Below the pieces are notes generated by a model. The model saw only the letters and a program-made list of their open reading frames with translations. It did no database searches and was not told the DNA's origin. DNA of 23,430 nt from RGDT01 sp964630925. GTDB lineage: Bacteria > Planctomycetota > Planctomycetia > Gemmatales > Gemmataceae. The stretch covers positions 1 through 23,430 of the forward strand of contig CAZVZK010000159.1 of NCBI GenBank assembly GCA_964630925.1. The letters are read 5' to 3'. Positions 7,111 through 13,693 of the stretch are shown here, piece after piece; the stretch's first letter is position 1; each line of letters starts with the position of its first letter. Made by a program: the position numbers and the translations under genes.

Positions 7111-7206
7111 CGGAGTGCGGGGTGCAAAGTGCAGAGCCGAAACCCCTCCCCCACTCGCACCCGCCTCCTTACAATTCCCACTCTGCACTCCGCACTCCGC
7201 ACTCCG
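7111..7206. repeat. Inverted repeat of GGAGTGC/GCACTCC units
   Basis: The left arm (7111-7136, CGGAGTGCGGGGTGC...) is complementary to the right arm (7181-7206, ...GCACTCCGCACTCCG) at about 23 of 26 positions. The arms are built from short units resembling GGAGTGC, so the element is both internally repetitive and palindromic. The intervening 44 nt has no feature I recognise. The right arm ends at the ribosome-binding site of the leucine-rich-repeat gene (GAGGTG, 7206-7211), so a folded leader could affect access of ribosomes to that gene. Confidence 0.75.
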
Positions 7207-7214
7207 AGGTGTCC

Positions 7215-8027
7215 ATGATCCGCTTCCCCGCCGCGTGCCTTCTGGCCGCACTGTCCGCCGTGCCCGCGGCCGCCGCCCCGTTTAACGACAAGGCGCTGGA
7301 GGCCGCCGTCCAGGCCGCCCTGCGTCTGCCCAAGCCGGAGTTCAAGGACGACGACCTCGCCAAACTCGCCATCCTCGAGGCGCCCGGCAAGGGTATCAAG
7401 GATCTGACCGGCCTGGAGAAGTGCAAGGGGCTGGCGCTCATCAAGCTCGACAAGAACCAGATCACCGACCTGAAGCCGCTCAAGGAGCTGCCCGTCCTCC
7501 AGTCGCTCGACCTGGCCGGCAACAAGATCACCGACGTGTCGCCGCTCGCCGGCCTGACGAAGCTGCAATACCTGGAGCTGACGGGGAATCAGGTGAGCGA
7601 CATCAAGCCGCTGGCCAAGCTGACGGCGATGGCGTCGCTGTACCTTACCGGCAACAAAGTGACCGACATCTCGCCGGTCGCGGAGATGACGAAGTTGGCC
7701 TCACTCAACCTCGGCGGCAACACGATCACCGACCTCAAGGCCCTGGCGAAGCTCAAGCGGATCACCACGCTGGAGCTGACCGGCAACCAGATCGCCGACG
7801 TGACGCCGATCACGAACCTGGGCGAGGTGAGCCTGCTGATGCTGGACAAGAACAAGATCGCCGACCTCGCCCCGCTGGTGAAGTGGGCGAAAGCCGACGC
7901 CGACGGCGCGAAGCGGTTCGCGCCGTACCTGCGGCTGTACATCGCCGGCAACTCGCTGGGCGATGCGGGCAAGGGGCAGTTGGCGGAGCTGAAGAAGATC
8001 GGCGTGCGGATCGAGGACATGAAGTAA
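7215..8027 (+). CDS. Secreted leucine-rich-repeat protein
   Basis: The 270-residue product has a signal peptide (MIRFPAACLLAALSAVPAAAA) and about seven to eight 22-residue leucine-rich repeats of the internalin/SDS22 type, seen as recurring units such as LQSLDLAGNKITDVSPLAGL, LQYLELTGNQVSDIKPLAKL, LYLTGNKVTDISPVAEM and LNLGGNTITDLKALAKL. The C-terminal cap (YLRLYIAGNSLGDAGKGQLAELKKIGV) departs from the repeat. Such solenoids bind proteins; there is no membrane anchor or enzymatic domain, so it is probably a periplasmic or extracellular binder. The frame is open to 7122 but the start at 7215 is chosen for the signal peptide and the adjacent GAGGTG. Confidence 0.92.
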   Translation: MIRFPAACLLAALSAVPAAAAPFNDKALEAAVQAALRLPKPEFKDDDLAKLAILEAPGKGIKDLTGLEKCKGLALIKLDKNQITDLKPLKELPVLQSLDLAGNKITDVSPLAGLTKLQYLELTGNQVSDIKPLAKLTAMASLYLTGNKVTDISPVAEMTKLASLNLGGNTITDLKALAKLKRITTLELTGNQIADVTPITNLGEVSLLMLDKNKIADLAPLVKWAKADADGAKRFAPYLRLYIAGNSLGDAGKGQLAELKKIGVRIEDMK

Positions 8028-8060
8028 CAGGCCGCCGGCGAGCCGCGACAGTTCTGTCGA

Positions 8061-8190
8061 GCGCCGAGTCACTTGCCCACTTGCGAAAGTCACCTGTCCA
8101 CTGTCCAGGCGAGTGGGCAGGTGACTCGGCGCCGACTGACGCATCGTGTCACGGGCTGGCGCCGAGTGCCCGAGTCACATGCCCACTTGG
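8061..8190. repeat. Inverted and direct repeats after the LRR gene
   Basis: GCGCCGAGTCACTTGCCCAC at 8061 is mirrored by GTGGGCAGGTGACTCGGCGC at 8113-8132, with about 2 mismatches over 23 nt. A third, direct, partial copy (CGAGTCACATGCCCACTTGG) lies at 8171-8190. The convergent gap 8028-8299 holds nothing else I recognise. The hairpin sits about 35 nt after the LRR stop codon and could also act as a factor-independent transcription barrier, although there is no T-tract. Confidence 0.7.
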
Positions 8191-8299
8191 CCACATGCCC
8201 GCTTCGCTGGGCACCCCACGCACCTCGACGCCAGAGCGGGAGGGCGCAGCCGGACTGTGAAGTCCTGGGTCAGCTCCCACAGGACGTAGACGCGGCCCG

Positions 8300-8485
8300 T
8301 CAGTCATCCACGGCGTTGGGCGATTCATCGTTCCAGACGCTCAGCAGGTAGAGGTCGTAGGCATCGTACCCGTGCCCCTTCCCCGAGTCAGGCCCCTCCG
8401 GTCTCCGCCGCGCCTCCTGCACAATGGCATCGGGGGCCTGCGCCTCGCCCTTCTCCGAAATGCTGTGGCTCATGTCGTCCTTCAT
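8300..8485 (-). CDS. Small acidic protein of unknown function
   Basis: The frame encodes 61 residues starting MKDDMSHSISEKGEAQAP and ending WNDESPNAVDD. It is rich in Asp and Glu, with an aromatic patch (GYDAYDLYLLSVW) near the C-terminus. I do not recognise a family. The case for a real gene is the well-placed GAGGAG about 7 nt upstream of the ATG at 8485 and a protein-like composition in a region otherwise without coding potential. The frame is open a further 14 codons upstream, but the ribosome-binding site fits 8485. There is no signal peptide or membrane segment, so it should be cytoplasmic. Confidence 0.55.
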   Translation of the reverse strand: MKDDMSHSISEKGEAQAPDAIVQEARRRPEGPDSGKGHGYDAYDLYLLSVWNDESPNAVDD

Positions 8486-9080
8486 GGCTGTCTCCTCGCG
8501 GGAAAAAGAACCCAACCCACGCCACAAGGCGCGGAGTTTCCACGCGGACGCGAATCGGCTCGCGCCCCGGCCTCACCGGCCCTGCCCTGTCCTCGTCGGG
8601 CCTGCAACCCGGCCCGCGTTATCGAACGCCCACCCATCCACACCATCTGACGCCTACACGGCCCACCCCCTTTTCTCTGCCCCTCGTCCGCCAACGCCCG
8701 AGGCGAGACGCCCACAGCCTACGCGGCCTCTGTTACCGCCCGCCAGGAGCGCAGAGGTTGGCCGCCGTGCGGGGCCGTCGCGGCCGTTCGGGACGGGGAA
8801 GAGGTCACCCCCCTCAAACTTGTAACGGCGCCGGATGCGCATGGTTGATCCACCCTGCCCTCGTCGGGCGAAGTGCTCTGCCCCATCTTGCCTGATTCGC
8901 GTTACCGCCCGCCACTCGTCGCCCACGATGACTCACCAGATACTTACGTTGACCGGAGTTATGTGCGCGGCGCGAGTCCCCCGGCGTCCGGCATGGGCGT
9001 CGGCCCAGAGGCGCGGGGACGACCGCATCCCCCGCCGGACATGGCCGCGCGAACAGCATTAGGCACTTCCCTGGGCGCCG
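8486..9080. other. Gene-poor stretch with short imperfect repeats
   Basis: No frame in this ~600-bp interval has a convincing start, composition or recognisable domain. Two short repeats occur: CCCTGTCCTCGTCGGGC (8585-8601) is matched with one difference at 8853-8869, and GTTACCGCCCGCCA occurs exactly at 8732-8745 and 8901-8914. The spacing (about 170 and 270 nt) and the loose similarity of surrounding sequence hint at decayed duplicated units. I see no tRNA, transposase remnant or CRISPR. Confidence 0.4.
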
Positions 9081-9110
9081 CTGTCAAACCGGCGAGATTG
9101 TGGCTACAAT
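9081..9110 (+). promoter_or_regulatory. Candidate sigma-70-type promoter for the RHH/zinc-ribbon gene
   Basis: CTGTCA (9081-9086, 4 of 6 to TTGACA) and TACAAT (9105-9110, 5 of 6 to TATAAT) are separated by 18 nt. The ATG of the next gene begins only 6 nt after the -10 box, so a transcript starting at the usual distance would begin at or next to the start codon (leaderless mRNA). No ribosome-binding site is visible, which agrees with this reading. Confidence 0.5.
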
Positions 9111-9116
9111 GTTGGA

Positions 9117-9425
9117 ATGAAGAAAAAACGTGAGTACGGGAAGGACCGGAGCGCCGTGTTCCGCATCCGATTGACCGACGAGGAGAGGGGGCGCCTCGCT
9201 GATGCAGCAGAGGCCAACGAGCAGGACACCTCAACCTGGGCGAGGAGTCACCTCCTCGCCCAGGCGGAAGCCGATGATGAGATAGAGGACTATAAGGGTG
9301 GCTCGCAGTACACTTGCAGGCGATGCTTCCTCTCCTTCGCGGTGCCCTTCTGCCAGGAGGATCGGGCGCCTTTCGACGGCGTGATGCTCTGCCCCTACCC
9401 CCACTGCGGGGGTGAATGTTGGTGA
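9117..9425 (+). CDS. Small protein: ribbon-helix-helix-like N-terminus, Cys-rich C-terminus
   Basis: The 102-residue product begins with a basic segment, MKKKREYGKDRSAVFRIRLT, followed by DEERGRLADAAEANEQDTSTWARSHLL. This beta-strand plus two-helix pattern resembles the MobC/ribbon-helix-helix DNA-binding families. After an acidic linker, the C-terminal third has cysteines 67, 70 (CRRC), 79, 92, 97 and 101, consistent with a small zinc ribbon (CxxC...CPxxxCGG). A DNA-binding regulator, possibly of a lost accessory element, is my inference. The coding sequence is less GC-extreme than the neighbouring metabolic genes. There is no Shine-Dalgarno motif, and the likely promoter abuts the ATG. The next 500 bp downstream hold no partner gene. 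Confidence 0.65.
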   Translation: MKKKREYGKDRSAVFRIRLTDEERGRLADAAEANEQDTSTWARSHLLAQAEADDEIEDYKGGSQYTCRRCFLSFAVPFCQEDRAPFDGVMLCPYPHCGGECW

Positions 9426-9927
9426 TCCCTGCGCGGCGGCCGGCCTCTCGGGCATCCTGGGCCGGGCACGCGCGATGTCCGCGTCAGGATGCTGGCGGAT
9501 ACGGCGGCACATCCTTGTGCCCGATGCCTTCACGTCGCGACTGCGAGCGCCCGGCAAACTCAGCCGCCAGCCCCTTGAGCAGCCCGCCGAGCCTGCCGAC
9601 CGCCAGCAAGGAGGGCGGGAAGTTGCCCGCAGGCTGGCGACTTCGCCCAGAAGAACGTGAGCGCCTACGCCCCCGTCAGCATCCGAAGGCGTTGACGAGG
9701 CGGGCATCTGCCCCCGGCCCCTCTACCCAACCCAATGCACTACCACCCAGGCCGGGAGCAGATGCGGCAGACAACGCCCCGCCCCGCACTCCTGGCTGAG
9801 GGCTGTTGAGCCCCGAAGGGACGCCCTGACACGACGTGATCCGCCCGCCCCGTGGCCGTCTCCGCCGGCCGGGCGTCTCGCTGACCGCCGACGCCCGCCG
9901 TAGGATGAAGTCAAGGAGGACCCAACC
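9426..9927. other. Non-coding interval containing an inverted repeat
   Basis: I see no convincing gene in these ~500 bp. The only clear structure is an imperfect inverted repeat: GCATCTGCCCCCGGCC (9704-9719) pairs with GGCCGGGAGCAGATGC (9750-9765) with one mismatch. The pairing appears to extend outward to GGCGTTG at 9688 and CAACGCC ending at 9778. The final bases before 9928 carry the ribosome-binding site of the fadJ-type gene. Confidence 0.5.
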
Positions 9928-12057
9928 ATGCCGGACGCCATCCGCCTCGACATCACCGACGGCGTCGCCGTCGCCACCCTCGACCAGCCGGGCAGCCGGG
10001 CCAACACGCTCGGCCAGGCCGTCCTCGGCGACTTCGAGAAACTCCTCGCCGACCTCCGCGGACGCTCGGATGTCACCGGCCTCGTCCTCCGCTCCGGTAA
10101 GCCCGGCATGTTCATCGCAGGCGCCGACCTGAAGGAACTGGGCGGCCCCAAGCCGACCGAGGACGAGACGCGGCGGCTGGTGAAGCGCGGCCTCGACATC
10201 GTCGCCGGCTTCGAGACGTTGCCGTTCCCCACCGTGGCGGCCATCGACGGCGCGTGCATGGGCGGCGGCCTGGAGGTGGCTCTGGGGTTCGATCAGCGCA
10301 TCTGCTCGACCAACCCGAAGACCGAGATCGGCCTGCCGGAGACGAAGATCGGCCTCATCCCCGGCTGGGGCGGCACGCAGCGTCTGCCGCGGCTCATCGG
10401 GCCGAACATCGCCGCCGAGATGATCTGCCCCGGCGAGCCGGCCAAGGCCGCCCGCGCCAGGGACATCGGCCTCGTCTTCGACGCCGTCCCCGCCGACAAG
10501 CTCCAAGAGGAGGCCATCGCCTTGGTGAAGTGGATGGCGGCGGACGGCGGTTGGAAGGCGGCACGCGAGAAGAAGAAGCAGCCGGTGGGACTGAGCGAGG
10601 AGCAGGCGGGGTTCGCGTTCGCCGCCGCCCGCGCCCAGGTCCGGATGAAGACCGGTGGATTCTACCCCGCACCCGAGGCGGCGCTGACGGCCATCGAGAA
10701 GGGGTGCAACCAGACGCTTGAGGAGGGGCTGAAGGTCGAGACGGATCAGTTCGTCCCGCTCGTCGGCAGCCCCATCTCGCGGAATCTCATCAACATCTTC
10801 TTCAACACGACGCGGCTGGCGAAAGATCCGGGCGTGGACAGGCCCGCCGAGGCGCGGGCGGTGCGGCAGGTGGGCGTCATCGGCGCTGGTCTGATGGGCG
10901 CAGGCATCGCCGGGGCGCACGTCCGCCGGGGCGTGCCGTGCGTGATGCTCGACTCGGCGCCGCAGGCGATCGAGAAGGGCGTGCAGGCCATCAGCAAGGG
11001 CGTGCTGGGCCGCGTGTCCATCGGACGCATGACCGCCGAGGAGGCCGCCGGCGCGCTGGCGCTGCTCAGCACGTCCATGACGACGCAGGCCCTGGCCGAC
11101 CGCGATATCGTGGTCGAGGCCATCGTCGAGAACGAGACCGCGAAGGTGAAACTGTTCGGCGAGATTGAGAAGATCCTCCCGCCGGGGGCGATCCTGGCGT
11201 CGAACACCTCGACCATCTCGATCACGCGCATGGCGAAGGCGGTGCAGGCGCCGGAGCGGTTCGCCGGCTGGCACTTCTTCAACCCCGTGGACCGCATGCA
11301 GCTCGTCGAGGTGATCCGCGGCGAGAAGACCTCGGACGACACCGTGGCGACGCTGGTGGCCCTGGCACGGCGGATCGGCAAGACGCCCATCGTGGTGAAG
11401 GACTGCCCCGGCTTCCTGGTGAACCGCATCCTCTTCCCGTACATCAACGAGTCGCTACTGCTGCTGGAGGAGGGCGTGCCGCCGCGGGCCATCGACAAGG
11501 CGGCGACGGCGTTCGGCATGCCGATGGGCCCGGTGACGCTGAACGACCTCGTCGGCCTGGACACGTCGCTGTACGCGGGGCGCGTCATCAACACGGCGTT
11601 CGCGGACCGCGCGGTGACGACGGGCATCCTCGATTCGCTGGTGTCGGCCGGGCGGCTGGGTCAGAAGAGCGGGGCGGGGTTCTACACCTACGCCAAGGGC
11701 CCCAAGGGCGCCGACGACCCGGCGCTGGCGGGCTTCCTGGAGAAGCACCGCCGTCAGGGCAAGCCGGACATGACGGTCGAGGAGATCCAGGACCGGCTGT
11801 TCCTGCCGATGCTGACCGAGGCGGCCCGGGTGCTGGAGGAGGGGATCGTGCGGTCGCCGGGGGACCTGGAGATGGGCCTCATCCTGGGCATCGGCTTCCC
11901 TGCGTTCCGCGGCGGCATCCTGAGCTGGGCCGACGGCCTGGGCGCCGCCGAGGTGATGCGCCGCCTGGAGAAGTACGCCCCGCTGGGCGAGAGGTTCAGG
12001 CCGACGGGGCTGTTGAAGAAGTGGGCGGAGGGCGGCGGGACATTGACTGGCGTTTGA
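9928..12057 (+). CDS. fadJ: Bifunctional enoyl-CoA hydratase / 3-hydroxyacyl-CoA dehydrogenase (FadJ/FadB type)
   Basis: This is the alpha-type trifunctional beta-oxidation enzyme: it hydrates enoyl-CoA and then oxidises 3-hydroxyacyl-CoA with NAD. The 709-residue length matches the family (about 715). The N-terminal crotonase domain has the oxyanion-hole segments MFIAGADLKEL and IDGACMGGGLEVAL, with catalytic glutamates at 116 and 138 (IGLPETKIGLIPGWGGTQRLPRLIG). The NAD-binding motif VGVIGAGLMGAGIA spans about 315-328. The dehydrogenase pair is His449 (GWHFFNPVDRMQ) and Glu461, and a C-terminal 3HCDH domain (SGAGFYTY, GIGFPAFRGG) follows. The GGTQRLPRLIG wording is closer to FadJ than FadB. 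A strong AAGGAGGA lies 8 nt before the ATG. No thiolase (fadA/fadI) gene is adjacent. Confidence 0.94.
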   Translation: MPDAIRLDITDGVAVATLDQPGSRANTLGQAVLGDFEKLLADLRGRSDVTGLVLRSGKPGMFIAGADLKELGGPKPTEDETRRLVKRGLDIVAGFETLPFPTVAAIDGACMGGGLEVALGFDQRICSTNPKTEIGLPETKIGLIPGWGGTQRLPRLIGPNIAAEMICPGEPAKAARARDIGLVFDAVPADKLQEEAIALVKWMAADGGWKAAREKKKQPVGLSEEQAGFAFAAARAQVRMKTGGFYPAPEAALTAIEKGCNQTLEEGLKVETDQFVPLVGSPISRNLINIFFNTTRLAKDPGVDRPAEARAVRQVGVIGAGLMGAGIAGAHVRRGVPCVMLDSAPQAIEKGVQAISKGVLGRVSIGRMTAEEAAGALALLSTSMTTQALADRDIVVEAIVENETAKVKLFGEIEKILPPGAILASNTSTISITRMAKAVQAPERFAGWHFFNPVDRMQLVEVIRGEKTSDDTVATLVALARRIGKTPIVVKDCPGFLVNRILFPYINESLLLLEEGVPPRAIDKAATAFGMPMGPVTLNDLVGLDTSLYAGRVINTAFADRAVTTGILDSLVSAGRLGQKSGAGFYTYAKGPKGADDPALAGFLEKHRRQGKPDMTVEEIQDRLFLPMLTEAARVLEEGIVRSPGDLEMGLILGIGFPAFRGGILSWADGLGAAEVMRRLEKYAPLGERFRPTGLLKKWAEGGGTLTGV

Positions 12058-12218
12058 TGGATCGTGGCGTTGTGTCGGGCGAGCCGGGGCGACAGCCCAC
12101 GGAGTGACGCGCTCGGGACACCCCAGGTCAGGGACGCAGCGAGGACAGGCCCGAGACCGCCTGTTAGGCAACGCGGACCAGCTCCGTGGTGACTTCGCGG
12201 CCGCCGGGCCATTGGGCC

Positions 12219-12506
12219 TCACCGCCGCAGGCGCGTCAGGTTGAGGTGGTTCTGGCGGGCCTGGCGGGTCAGCTCGCCGGCGAGCCGGGCCGCGAGGAGG
12301 GCCTTCTCGCGCTGGGAGGTCGTGCGGGCCAACTGGACCTGGCGGAGGGCGGCCTGCTCCTGAGCCTGGAGGGCGTTGAGGCGGGCCAGCGACTCATGGA
12401 TCCGCTTGACCTCGGCCGGCGACAGGGGCGCCCTGGAGGCGCTGGACAGGGCGGGGCCGGCCAGGAGGGCCAGGGCGATCAGGGCGGCGCGGATGACGTT
12501 CGACAT
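12219..12506 (-). CDS. Small secreted helical protein A (one of three)
   Basis: The 95-residue product has a signal peptide (MSNVIRAALIALALLAGPALSSA) and a mature part of about 70 residues that is almost entirely charged/Ala/Leu/Gln-rich helix (PLSPAEVKRIHESLARLNAL, SQREKALLAARLAGEL). It resembles protein C at 13273-13572: both start M(S/T)N(V/L)IRAA, enter the mature part with L(S/T)P, and have an (R)xKAxLA segment. I recognise no named family. AGAAGGAG lies about 7 nt before the ATG at 12506. The shared upstream element lies at 12538-12572. Its function is unknown; an exported coiled-coil or envelope-associated protein fits what is visible. Confidence 0.8.
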   Translation of the reverse strand: MSNVIRAALIALALLAGPALSSASRAPLSPAEVKRIHESLARLNALQAQEQAALRQVQLARTTSQREKALLAARLAGELTRQARQNHLNLTRLRR

Positions 12507-12537
12507 GGCTTTCTCCTTCTGTGTTCTTCACTTCTGC

Positions 12538-12572
12538 CATCCTTCACGGGATAGGCCGCCTCCCCTGCGCCG
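12538..12572 (-). promoter_or_regulatory. Shared upstream element, copy A
   Basis: Read on the minus strand, the element contains CGGCGCAGGGG, then GCGGCC, then TCCCGTGAAGGATG. The same order of blocks precedes the other two small secreted genes (13137-13171 and 13608-13642). The distance from the CAGGGG block to the start codon is 56 nt here, against 62 and 60 for the others. A promoter or 5'-leader element controlling all three genes is inferred. Just upstream is TGAGAGCTTTTTCTCGAGTAT. Confidence 0.65.
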
Positions 12573-12613
12573 ATACTCGAGAAAAAGCTCTCACCGCGAG
12601 CGGGGCTTGTCGT

Positions 12614-12636
12614 AGAGCACGCATCCTGCGTGCTCT
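12614..12636. repeat. GAGCACGC hairpin, third copy
   Basis: AGAGCACGCA pairs perfectly with TGCGTGCTCT around a TCC loop. With its left flank GCTTGTCG it matches the copy at 596-616 in the nuo operon, more than 11 kb away, supporting a dispersed repeat family. It lies between the terminator of small gene B and the upstream element of small gene A. Confidence 0.7.
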
Positions 12637-12729
12637 CGGCCCCTCCTGAGCCGTCACACCCAACCAGTCGCCCGCGGAATACGCCCCCTGTGTTCTCTAC
12701 GACGGCGGCTCACGCCGCCCCAACGGGAG

Positions 12730-12765
12730 ACGGCCGGCCGCCGCTGGGGAGCGGCGGCCGGCCGT
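12730..12765 (-). terminator. Strong hairpin downstream of small gene B
   Basis: ACGGCCGGCCGCCGCT (12730-12745) and its exact complement (12750-12765) form a perfect 16-bp stem with a 4-nt loop, 26 nt after the stop codon of the gene at 12791-13099. The T-rich tail is poor, as often in very GC-rich genomes. It would separate gene B from gene A. Confidence 0.65.
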
Positions 12766-12790
12766 GTCAGCGTGGCCTGGGATGCCGGGC

Positions 12791-13099
12791 TCAGCGCCCC
12801 TGGGCGGAGAGGTTTTGGAGGTTCTGCTGGGCCAGGCGGATGGCCTCGGCGACGGTGCGGGCCTGGGCGAGGGCCTTGTCGCGGTCGGCCTTGAACTTGG
12901 CCTGGTTCGCCACCTGGAGGAGCGACCCGTGGTGGACCTGCAGGTTGAGGATCTGGGCGAGGAGGGCCGTCTTCTGGGACTGGACCTTGGAGATCGACTT
13001 GAGGGCCTTCGAGATCGAGAAGGCCGAGGCGGTGGGCTGGGCGGGGCCGCACAGGAGGGTGGCGAGGGCGAGCAGGGCGGCGAGGATCGTGTGACGCAT
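12791..13099 (-). CDS. Small secreted helical protein B (one of three)
   Basis: The 102-residue product has a signal peptide (MRHTILAALLALATLLCGPAQPTASA) followed by a mature region rich in Gln, Ala, Leu and Lys that should be helical (FSISKALKSISKVQSQKTAL, then DRDKALAQARTVAEAIRLAQ). The DRDKALAQA segment parallels QREKALLAA of protein A and RAKAILAEQ of protein C, so distant paralogy is plausible. The Cys17 in the signal region is not in a clear lipobox. The frame is open upstream to 13258, but 13099 is chosen for the signal peptide and a GGAG about 9 nt upstream. The gene has its own upstream element and its own downstream hairpin, so it is probably transcribed alone. Function unknown. Confidence 0.78.
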   Translation of the reverse strand: MRHTILAALLALATLLCGPAQPTASAFSISKALKSISKVQSQKTALLAQILNLQVHHGSLLQVANQAKFKADRDKALAQARTVAEAIRLAQQNLQNLSAQGR

Positions 13100-13136
13100 C
13101 GGTTCGGCTCCGTCTGGTGAGTGTTGGGCCTTGTGA

Positions 13137-13171
13137 CATCCTTTACGGGAGGCCGCGTTCCCCCTGCGCCG
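13137..13171 (-). promoter_or_regulatory. Shared upstream element, copy B
   Basis: On the minus strand this reads CCGGCGCAGGGGGAACGCGG then CCTCCCGTAAAGGATG, block for block like copies A and C. It lies between the hairpin after gene C and the start of gene B, 62 nt before the ATG. TGAGAGAATGCGTCGGAAT lies just upstream and shares TGAGAG with copy A at nearly the same distance (14 against 15 nt). Confidence 0.65.
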
Positions 13172-13212
13172 GATTCCGACGCATTCTCTCAAGGTCGGTG
13201 AGGGAAATGAAG

Positions 13213-13243
13213 CGGCCCGGCGGGCTTGTGGCCTGCCGGGCCG
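13213..13243 (-). terminator. Hairpin terminator downstream of small gene C
   Basis: CGGCCCGGCGGGC (13213-13225) and GCCTGCCGGGCCG (13231-13243) form a 13-bp stem with one mismatch and a TTGTG loop, 30 nt after the stop of the gene at 13273-13572. On the minus strand the stem is followed by CTTCATTTCCC, a weak pyrimidine tail. It separates gene C from the upstream element of gene B. Confidence 0.6.
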
Positions 13244-13272
13244 TGAGCGTGGGGTCACGCCGAGGGGGGGGG

Positions 13273-13572
13273 TCAGAAATAGTTGCGGAAGCTGTTGAAG
13301 GACTTGCTGGCCGCCTTGGCCTTGTTGACGGTGATGTCCTGCATGATCTCCTGGATCTTCCGCATCTGCTCCGCCAGGATGGCCTTCGCACGCGGATCGC
13401 GCGTGGCCCGCGACTGGATGGTGGCCACCTGGAGCTGGGCGGCCAGGGACTTCTGCAAGGCCGCGATCTGCTGCGGGGTCAGCTTCATCGGCATGGCGTT
13501 GCCGGGGGGCGCGCCGGCGGCGAGGGTGCCGAGGGCGAGCAGCAGGGCGGCGGCGCGGATCAGGTTCGTCAT
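13273..13572 (-). CDS. Small secreted helical protein C (one of three)
   Basis: The 99-residue product has a signal peptide (MTNLIRAAALLLALGTLAAG, cleavage near residues 20-26) and a helical mature region (MKLTPQQIAALQKSLAAQLQ, then RAKAILAEQMRKIQEIMQDI) ending SFNSFRNYF. Similarity to protein A covers the signal peptide start, the L(T/S)P entry and the KAxLA block. No family is recognised. AAGGA lies about 9 nt before the ATG at 13572; longer upstream starts are rejected because they would bury the signal peptide and the upstream element. It is divergent from, and 121 bp away from, the ECF-type sigma factor gene, which makes regulation by that factor a natural hypothesis. Confidence 0.8.
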   Translation of the reverse strand: MTNLIRAAALLLALGTLAAGAPPGNAMPMKLTPQQIAALQKSLAAQLQVATIQSRATRDPRAKAILAEQMRKIQEIMQDITVNKAKAASKSFNSFRNYF

Positions 13573-13607
13573 GTCCGGTATCCTTCGGGGTTGGGCGGGC
13601 GAGCTAT

Positions 13608-13642
13608 CATCTTCCACGGATGCGGCCGCCCCCCCTGCGCCG
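13608..13642 (-). promoter_or_regulatory. Shared upstream element, copy C
   Basis: On the minus strand this reads GGCGGCGCAGGGGGGGCGGC then CGCATCCGTGGAAGATG, in the same block order as copies A and B, 60 nt before the start of gene C. It is preceded by CTTTTTTATCAGAAG, comparable to CTTTTTCTCGAGTAT before copy A. It occupies the divergent gap with the sigma factor gene, so it could also influence that gene. Confidence 0.65.
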
Positions 13643-13693
13643 CCTTCTGATAAAAAAGCGGAGTCGTCGCGCGCGTGCCGGGAGGGGTGAGAC

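Noticed and set aside
7122..7214. Upstream extension of the LRR protein to a start at 7122
   Set aside because: It would translate the inverted repeat and bury the signal peptide; the start at 7215 has its own ribosome-binding site.
8654..8926. A 90-codon minus-strand frame with basic segment MRIRRRYKFEGG
   Set aside because: No ribosome-binding site, Gly/Arg-rich GC-driven composition, and it spans the short repeats; no recognised family.
9231..9707. A 158-codon minus-strand frame over the 3' part of the zinc-ribbon gene
   Set aside because: It overlaps the better supported plus-strand gene, has no domain, and its composition is that of a shadow frame.
12170..12180. GTTAGGC resembling an integron attC core site
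   Set aside because: No matching complementary core at a sensible distance, no palindromic attC body and no integrase gene in the window; a 7-mer match is expected by chance.
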